From Coniella vitis (lineage: Eukaryota > Ascomycota > Sordariomycetes > Diaporthales > Schizoparmaceae), in NCBI GenBank assembly GCA_011317545.1, contig WUJK01000001.1:4817001-4881000 (forward strand): DNA of 64,000 nt, given 5' to 3'. Each line of letters begins with the position of its first letter. Within the stretch, counting starts at the first letter, position 1. This document shows positions 56,801 to 64,000 of the stretch, piece by piece. The translations under genes and the position numbers were made by a program. Below the pieces are notes generated by a model. It had not been told where the DNA came from, did not search any database, and saw only the letters and a list, made by a program, of their open reading frames with translations.

Positions 56801-56925
56801 AGACGGTAGACAAAGTGCAGCGTGATATTATACAGCGTGATCTTCTGTTTCTTACCGTGGCTTGGGACTGTGAGAAGGTCTGCGTCACACTCGTCCCCAG
56901 AATGGCCCTGTGCTGGAGACATCAT
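53823..56925 (-). CDS. EF-hand MscS-family mechanosensitive channel
   Basis: Exons on the minus strand: 56925-56856 (tentative), 56760-56345, 56224-54910 and 54805-53823, giving 927 aa. Exon 1 (MMSPAQGHSGD) is chosen because the main frame has no ATG before MDDLELL (about residue 85) and its GTAAGA donor gives the right phase; acceptors at 56761 and 56695 both fit. The N-terminus is His-rich. Four membrane segments follow (about 160-330). An EF-hand lies at about 459-470 (DQDLNGDISMEE), then the MscS pore helix and beta domain from about 500 (SGSAASALGTSGTTILGLS, VKHPFDVGDRVTVYGNTGSLG) to about 720. The C-terminal 200 residues are disordered. Fission yeast Msy1/Msy2 are ER relatives controlling Ca2+ under hypo-osmotic shock; the same role is inferred. 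Confidence 0.88.
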
Positions 56926-56957
56926 GGTGGATTATCGAATCGCGACCTGTAAACAAG

Positions 56958-56998
<41 letters not shown>

Positions 56999-59900
56999 TG
57001 TGGCGATGGACCAAATTATCCCATCCACACATCGAAGGGGTCGTCGAGAGAAGAAGAGAGGCTCCGTTTCACTCACTCACTGGGGCATGTGCACCTCGGT
57101 GGAAAGACGAAAGTAACAGGTGAGTCAAAGAAAGGGAAAGCCAAGTGATGATCGGTTCCAGACACGCACACATCGAAGAATGATGCCCGCTCCAGGGTCC
57201 AGAAGGGGGTGTGCTTCGACGTCCACTGGCAAACGATTCGACGCCGATCCTGGCCACGGCCTCAGTACATAGCACAGTATCAAAGAGCACGTATCTCGAC
57301 ACAGGGCTCCTAGGTATCGATTATGCTTGTTCTTAGACGAGATATACTGTAGCGGGTCTCTCTGGAGAACGGCGAGCCGGCTGGGTCTGGGCCTTGGGCA
57401 GAAGCAGTGGAGGTGCGGTTTCCAGTGCAGTGGGACATTCCAGTAAGTGACGTAGGTCGGTTGCTTGGCTGATACTCTGTACATAGGGTGGCCGAGCAGC
57501 GAGAAGGCCCTTGTCTTGACTCGCTGGCAAGAGACAGCCAGCTCGGAGCTGGACGAGGAAGGGCCATGTGGAAGGAGGAGGGAGTGTCTGCGTAGTAGCT
57601 GACACCGATCACAGGCTTTTTCTTGGGCTTCCTCCTCTTGCAGATCCGCTCACCGAGACCAAGCGAAGGGGGAAGAAAAGAAAGGAAAAAAGAAGAAAGA
57701 AAAAAAGAGGCTTCCAACCCTTCCCCGTCACCGCTACTATGATTGCTGCTGCCAATCGAGCAGTCTAGCAGCCGTGATGGCAGGGAAAACAACAAGACGA
57801 TCCGGAGCGAGTGGATCTTGCTACACCAAGGTTGATCCAGGACGGCCGTGAATAGTAGCTTTCCCCGGCCCTTGGAATGCAGATCTACAAGGTCCTACGG
57901 CACAGTGCAGTTGTAATCGGTGTGCTTTATTTCTCGTTTCCACGGATTGCCCTATCGGGAAAAAGACTCTTTTTTTTTCTTTCCTTTTTCTTCTTCTTTT
58001 CTTTCCCTCAGCTACTCTCATCAAGGGCAAATGATATTACACAGTAAGTCGACATCCGCCACGCATTTTCAGAAACTTTGCGTTCCACATCGATGCTTGG
58101 CACGCTGTCGTATCGCCTTGGACTGCGTCGTATATGAAACAGGTGGGCGGGATTGGCTTCCGCGTGGGGGGCCATTGGATGCTGGGTTGGTTAGCTGATA
58201 GCTGATATCAGGAGTATCGATGAATTTGATTTATTCAGAGAAAGTCGCGCTGATCACTCTGAGACCAGCAGAGCTTGAGCAGAGGGGGAATCTGTTTTCC
58301 CAAGTCAACTTCCAGTGTGTTGTCTAGATCTCTTGGAACCAGACGAATACGAAAGACATTGTCTGCCATCCGCCAAGCACGGTTGACGTCAAAAAAGACC
58401 ACCGGCAAAGATACTATCGCCATCTCAGGGGCACCCACACCACGATTCTCAGCCGCCAAACCATACGGTTTTGGCCCCTTGTCTGTGTCTGGTATAGCGT
58501 GAACATCTCTCGGTTACTGTGCTCTTTTTGTTTTGTGTGTCCTTTCCATCGCTCGTTCGCTCGCTGGGTGTGCTGAGTCGGATGGATGGAGGGTTGGATG
58601 AACGACTCGGCTCCGTTCCATGGCCAAGACGAGCAAACCCAGCAAAGGTTTTGGTTTTTTTCATCTCCCCTCACGCCATCTCCTTGGCTCGCTTGTCAAA
58701 GTTTTGGCGCAACATTCTAGACATTCGGCGAGACCGCAAATGTCAGTGGCAAACCGCAAGAGAAGAGAGCAAACCTTGAAATGGGCTTGGTAAATTCCAT
58801 GGCAGTCAAGAGGTTGTCGTTACTGTGGCACGGAGGGAACAATAAATCGTAGCCGTGAAGCAAAGTGTCCAGTCTCTGAAGGATGAAGGCGAAACAAGAG
58901 GCCGGTCTAATCTTAACGGTAAGTATAGGCATCTATCTTCTCATGCTCATCAGGGTGGGTTGGTTGATACAGTCCTCCTGCCTTGGGAATGCTCAACGTG
59001 TCGTGCATCCTCTTTGAATCAAATTACGTATCCCCAAATAAGTTCTACGACGCTGTTTTGCACAGTTCCATGGCAAATAAATATGACATGCCACTTCCCG
59101 GCAGAGCAAGCGGCGACAAGAAAGCAAGCAAAGAAAACGTCCCCACCATTCTCGACACCCCATCCTGTTACTTATGACTTACTGATGCTCGAGTGCTGTA
59201 TTGGCTTTCTCAACTAAAAACCTGAAGCGAGTATCCCTGGCGGAGGAGAACTGCCTACCTTGAATCTCTTGTCCCGAAATACTGCATAGTATGTACTGTT
59301 ACCTCACTCGGACAGTTAGTTATTGACCCAACCGTGAAACATGGCTCCCGTTTCCTTATGTTGGTGTCCAAGACTTCAGGAGATGGCAGCTTCAATGGTC
59401 GATCGATCTGGATGAGGAGCATACGAGCCGATGTCAGTTCCATACGCAAGGGGCGACGGCACGTAAAAGACCGCCAGTGGCAGCCCCGGGTGCGACAAGA
59501 GAGAATAAGCGGCTCTGTTGTGTATACACAGATAGTAAGTATATGTACTCATTGTTAGCTATGTATAATTTGCAGATGGCAGTATGTAGAAAGCTTTTCA
59601 TGCTTCAATCACGCTCTCCATCTCCTGAAGTACTTGCACCAATATAAAGAAATTACCTCGTGCTTGGGAGGATTTGGTTGGCCCTTGTCAATAGACCTCA
59701 CTCACTCATCGAATACATACAAGCCACCCGCACCCACTTGATAATTAATATTGAGCAAAGCACAGCGCACTGACGGCCAAAGTGCTACACACAAATATCT
59801 CACCAGTAACCAAACACCGGGTCACTTTTGAGCAAGTTGTAAATCCCATATTGAGGAGTCGGTCTATGAACAAGCAAGAACCTAAAACAAAAAACAAAGA

Positions 59901-60115
59901 CCCGCAAGGTGACACATCAGCTCTGTCTCGGCTTATATATACCGCGTGAAGGTCAGACAAAAGGTGGCTGTTGCGCCTTTCCTCTCTACCCCTCACCGCG
60001 TCCGCCGCCGCTGTTACGACTGCAACGACTACAGCAAGTTTTGCAACCTGTTCATTTTCGTCTCGCTTGGCTTAGGAACTAGCAAACGCCCCAAACATCG
60101 CCTTTCATCGCCTTT
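56926..60115. other. Intergenic, upstream of the MscS gene and downstream of glucosidase II alpha
   Basis: No supported gene in 3.2 kb. It contains the compound AT/GT repeat (56957-56998), purine runs near 57660-57710 and T-rich runs near 57965-58010. Frames at 57310-57795 and 58855-59217 are open but show no family motifs. Confidence 0.5.
56957..56998 (+). repeat. (AT)n(GT)n compound microsatellite
   Basis: About nine TA units run into about eleven GT units, just upstream of the MscS channel start. Confidence 0.95.
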
Positions 60116-63100
60116 TTATTCAAACGAAATGCTCCAGTCCTCGCCAATCGCAGCACCCACTCTTCTCACGACCGCAAACGCAGCTTTACCCTTGGCAGCA
60201 GCAGTGTAGTCCACCTGTGCTGTCCACGTCTTGCCGTCCGCACCCGTGACAGTGACTTCCTCCTGGCCCGCCCAGGATGCTGGTGCGCCAACAACAATGA
60301 TCTTGTCCACCGTGACCTGCTGCATATTCTTGAGCCACTCGCCCGCCTTGATGGCTTTGGTGTCGCGGCCTTCGGCGTCCGAGGACGACAGCTTGTTGCC
60401 GTCCAGGACAAACTTGCGGTGGATATATTGACCCTTTTCAAAGTCAAACGAATCGCCGTCGTCAGTGTACAGCTCGCCCTCGGCCCTACCGCCGGACCTG
60501 GGCAGGGTAACCACGAGCGTGTAATCGTCCCACTTCATGAGCGCAGTGGAGCGGCGAGGTCTGTCGCGACGAGGGAAGATATGACCGCCCTGCATGAGCA
60601 GTGGGATCTTGTCAAGGGGCGCAGAAATGGTGGCCTTCTTGCCCTTGGTGGTGGAGACGATTTCATAGGTAAAGTAGTCATAGTAGATCTCGTTGTCAGG
60701 AATGTAAATGTCTGTCGACTCTTTGTCCTGCTCGACAATAGGCTTGACGAGAAGACCAGTGCTGCCGACAAACATTTGGTCATCGATGGCCAGACCACCC
60801 TCGTCCTCAGGGTTCGTGTAGAACATGGGACGCACAATGGGCGAACCATCCTTGTGAGCCTGGTAAAAGGCAGTATACCACGATGGTAGGAGGCTGTATC
60901 GCAGCCGCAGGGCCGAGGTGATCATTCCAGTGTAGGGCTCGCCGACGAGGTAGGGCTCACGACGGCGAGAGTCGATGTGGGCGTGACCACGGAAGAAGGG
61001 GTAAAAGGCACCAGCCTGATACCAGCGGACCTGCAGGTCAGCATCGGGGTTGCCAAAGAAACCACCGACATCAGCACCTGCAAAAGGGAAACCAGAGATA
61101 CCCTGAGCCAGAATCATGGGGATGGAAGCACCCAGGTGGTCCCAGGAAGCTTGGTTGTCGCCAGTCCACATGGCGCCGATACGCTGAGAGCCAGCATAGA
61201 AAGAACGAGTCAGCACAAAAGGTCGTCGCAGCTCGCCCTTCTTACGCGAAAGAAGTGCCTCATATGTAGCATTGTGGAACGTCATGCCGTTGATGTTGTG
61301 AACGTCACGGTGCTCCCAGCCTCCATGGTGGATATTGTCCTTTGGCATGGTGACTTCGGGGCCGTTGAAGACCGAGGGCTCGTTCATGTCGTTCCACACC
61401 CACGTGTTTTCCATGGTGCCCTGGAAAGCGCTGTACTGGAAGAGCGACTTCCACCACTTGATGGCTTCGGGATTGAAGCAGTCGACCCAGTGGGAAGAGC
61501 CTGGCCAGCACCAGCCCTCGTAGATATTACCGTCCTTGTTATGCACAGCCAGATCCTTCGACTTGAGCTGGGATACGACAGCGTAGTCGTTTTCGTTCTT
61601 GATATGCGGGTCGATGATGGTGACCAGCTTGCGTCCACTAGCATCAAGCTGTTTACCCATACCAATGGGGTCCTTGAACATGTTGCCGTCCCAGGTGAAG
61701 TACTTCTTGCCATCCGTGTACTCAATGTCGAGCCAGATGACGTCGTAAGGAATCTTGAACTTGTCCATCTTGCGATCCACGTCCTTGACATCATCATCGG
61801 ACACATAGTTCCAGCGGCACTGGTGATAGCCAATGGCGAACTCTTGAGGCATGGCGGTGGTGCCAGTCAGCTCACCGTAGCTCTTGGTGAGGTCCTGAGG
61901 AGTCGGGCCAAGGAAGACAAAGACGTCCAGTAATCCGCTTTCAGAAATCCAGTGCGTGTTGGTGGTCGTCTTGGCGGAGCTCCCAATCGCCAATGGGTTC
62001 TTGGATCCCTTGTCCTTGGTGATGTCGACCCAGGTTTCGGCGCCGTTGAGCCAAAAGACACCGACCGAGGAATCCTTCTTGTGGGCCTGCATAAAAGGAA
62101 TGGCTCCGTAGAGGGTCATGGGGCTGTCGAGAATGTACTCAAAGACGTCTGCATTGTACAGTCTGTATGGCTCCTCGTAGTTGCCCTCGCCTCCGCGAGT
62201 CTCCTTGAGCGACAAGGGTCCAGCGTGCTCGGGGATGCCAAAGACATGATCGTAGTCGACAAACGAAATGTCGAGGGCGACGCTCTCGGGACCGCGAGGC
62301 TTGGTGTCGGTGTTTCCACCAAAGCTCTCCTCCCACCAGGTGCTCTCGTCCTCGCCCTTGGGCTCTTCCTCTTTCTTGTCACCTTCTGCGCCGGCACCTT
62401 CAGCGTCAGTCTCTTTCTTCTCGGGCTCAGGCTTGTCGACCTTGGGCCGCCAGTGCTCCACGTTCAGCAGACCACGGTCGTTGAGCTTGACCTGCGAGCT
62501 GCCGTCCCTCCGGAAATCGACACTAAAGGGGGAGAAGCTGATGACAGCCTCGAACTTGGCTTCTGGGCCGTACTTGACGGTCGTCTGGGTCTTGTCCGAA
62601 AAGGCAACCTCAGCGTCCTTGTCCAGCTCGGTGCCACCAACAATTGCCCACTTCTCAGCCTCGTTGTATCGTTCCTTGCGGACTTGGCTGTTGTGTCGAA
62701 GCTCAATCTCTCCCTTTTGTCTCTTTTCTTCGTCGACCGTCACACGGGCCACGCCAGATTGGAGGAAGGACACCGTGACGGGCAGGCGAACGGTGTCGCC
62801 TTGTTCGTTGATGGTCTTGAGGATAATGGCTTGCAACTGTCCATCTTTGAACGAGGTCGAGTCGGGAAGGATCTTGTAGGGTGCTTCCCAGGCAGCCAAT
62901 TCTAACGCGCGGTCTGCATAATCTCTGTTTCGTCTGCAGAAACCCGACTGGCTACATCTCTTGAAATCGTTGTGCTTTACCGTCACTAGAATCAATCCAT
63001 GGTTAGGCGGGAACAGGAACATGGCATAATGCGATCAAGAGGGCATTGTATTCCTACCAGCTGGGGCGATAAAGAGGCACACTATAGAGAGGAAGCACAC

Positions 63101-63139
63101 ATAGGCTGTCCACGAGCGGGACAGCCGTGAAACGTGCAT
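60116..63139 (-). CDS. Glucosidase II alpha subunit (GH31), ER glycoprotein processing
   Basis: Two exons on the minus strand, 63139-63058 and 62985-60116, giving 983 aa. Exon 1 encodes the signal peptide (MHVSRLSRSWTAYVCFLSIVCLFIAPA); its GTAGGA donor and the GATTCTAG acceptor join to VTVKHNDFKRC, the start of the mature protein with its Cys-rich first segment. GH31 landmarks are PYDVIWLDIEYTDGKKYFTWD, the nucleophile Asp560 in WNDMNEPSVF, and the acid/base Asp637 in WTGDNQASW, followed by FPFAGADVGGFFGNP. Residues about 195-235 hold an acidic Lys/Glu linker typical of the family. The enzyme trims the two inner glucoses from N-glycans and controls calnexin binding; it is retained in the ER through a beta subunit, in line with the absence of a C-terminal HDEL. 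Confidence 0.96.
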
Positions 63140-64000
63140 AGCGGGCTGGTGACGCCGTCCACGGCGGTTGTCGCAACGCATACGAGAGGGCGAGGTAAAG
63201 AGGCAGACAGATTAGGAAATCAAGGCTATGCGAGGGCGACAATCATCAATCGTCTCTTAACAAGCGTCGTATCGACAGCTTGTGCTCAGGCGGGGGAGGG
63301 ATGGAGTAGGAGAAATCCTCTTCCAATCAGTCAACCCTCAGGGCGTAGTGGAAAGTGAAGAGGAATGGTTATTTGGCTTGGTTGGCGATGCCGTGGTCAC
63401 AAGCTCGCCGGTGCCGAGACCTCGCCGTCAAGCTGTCCTTCTATCATCTGGGCGTCCAGGCCGACAGGCCTATAGAAACCCCTGCCATACTTCCAGGCAA
63501 GGCAGGCCGAAACACCAAGAACCCTAACCCTTGTATATAGTATTGTGAGGCCGCTGAAGTACTTGGTACAGGGCTTCAAGTACATAGTACAACTGCAAGG
63601 TCCAAGTGTTGGGTATGAGCTTGACAATCTACGCTCAATGCACACCATTGATGAGAGTCAATTGCTTGCCAACTGCTTTCCACTTGCCCCGTCACCTCCA
63701 TATCTTTTCAGTTCAGCTTGCGCCGAACGCATCTGTGCCCACGTGGAGGATTCAGTGGCCAGTTCGGTCTTGCAAGCCTTGAATTTCTTTGGGTGTTTGG
63801 GATCGACACACAGTATTTGCCGCCTTGTACTGAATAGCAAATATGGCGAGCCCAAAAGACGACGGACGCCAGCAGCAGCAGCGGCTTGACTCTGAGCGAC
63901 CGGCTATAGGGGCAGAAGGGGCTACAGCGGCTGTAGGGCCAGCAAAGCCAGGGTCCAGGCCCGTGGCGGGGAGAGCGGCTGGACCCCAGCACTGGACCCC
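63140..64000. promoter_or_regulatory. Upstream region of glucosidase II alpha; right window edge
   Basis: No supported gene. It includes AAGTACTTGGTACAGGGCTTC and GTACATAGTAC motifs at 63556-63590 and a GC-rich final segment. Frames of 60-114 codons here lack family motifs. Confidence 0.45.

Noticed and set aside
61952..62905. 317-codon plus-strand frame opposite glucosidase II alpha
   Set aside because: Antisense shadow of the GH31 gene; no independent features.
63520..63540. CCCTAACCC string suggesting telomeric repeat
   Set aside because: Only a single and a partial unit, inside a window with genes on both sides; no array.

Overview
The window is nuclear DNA of a filamentous ascomycete (Pezizomycotina, probably a sordariomycete such as a member of Hypocreales; the order is inferred from gene types and structure, not proven). 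The evidence is short spliceosomal introns of mostly 55-100 bp with GT..AG ends and CTRAY-like branch points, single-gene transcription units on both strands, and orthologues of core fungal genes (MKT1, PUS4, SEC2, FCF1, NMR1/nmrA, ERG2, CSL4, YOR1, an aquaporin, glucosidase II alpha). I see no virus, plasmid, CRISPR array, rRNA, convincing tRNA or intact transposon.

Fifteen protein-coding genes are supported. From left to right: MKT1-like translation regulator (+, 754-3315); a stand-alone RFTS (replication foci) domain protein with an AT-hook and a zinc finger (-, 5004-7875); PUS4 tRNA pseudouridine-55 synthase (+, 8451-9986); SEC2-type Rab exchange factor (-, 10367-11356); a pyridoxal-reductase-like aldo/keto reductase (-, 13035-14250); a secreted type-B carboxylesterase (-, 15945-17633); a CSI2-like membrane mucin (-, 23240-24400); FCF1 PIN-domain rRNA processing factor (+, 25821-26643); NmrA/NMR nitrogen metabolite repression regulator (+, 35864-37306); ERG2 sterol C-8 isomerase (-, 38396-39170); CSL4 exosome subunit (+, 39875-40646); YOR1-type ABCC transporter (+, 44003-48921); an orthodox aquaporin (+, 51763-52798); an EF-hand MscS channel (-, 53823-56925); glucosidase II alpha, GH31 (-, 60116-63139).

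Exon joins were worked out by hand. Every multi-exon model closes in frame: MKT1 730 aa, RFTS protein 734 aa, PUS4 478 aa, reductase 328 aa, FCF1 200 aa, ERG2 218 aa, CSL4 233 aa, YOR1-like 1575 aa, aquaporin 257 aa, MscS 927 aa, glucosidase II alpha 983 aa. Two splicing oddities stand out: a GC-AG, 78-nt, stop-free intron in the reductase, and a 512-bp AT-rich last intron in the RFTS gene.

The genes do not form an obvious cluster or pathway. They are a syntenic mix of housekeeping functions (RNA processing, secretion and ER quality control, ergosterol) with membrane transport and stress genes (ABC pump, aquaporin, mechanosensitive channel) and one nitrogen regulator. Gene density is low: about 9.2 kb (26.6-35.9 kb) and 5.6 kb (17.6-23.2 kb) hold no supported gene. 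Those spaces carry microsatellites, a G-quadruplex motif, a leucine-rich small ORF, and a recurring family of short TAC/GTA palindromes found in most intergenic regions. An AT-rich, possibly RIP-decayed block lies around 3.9-5.6 kb.
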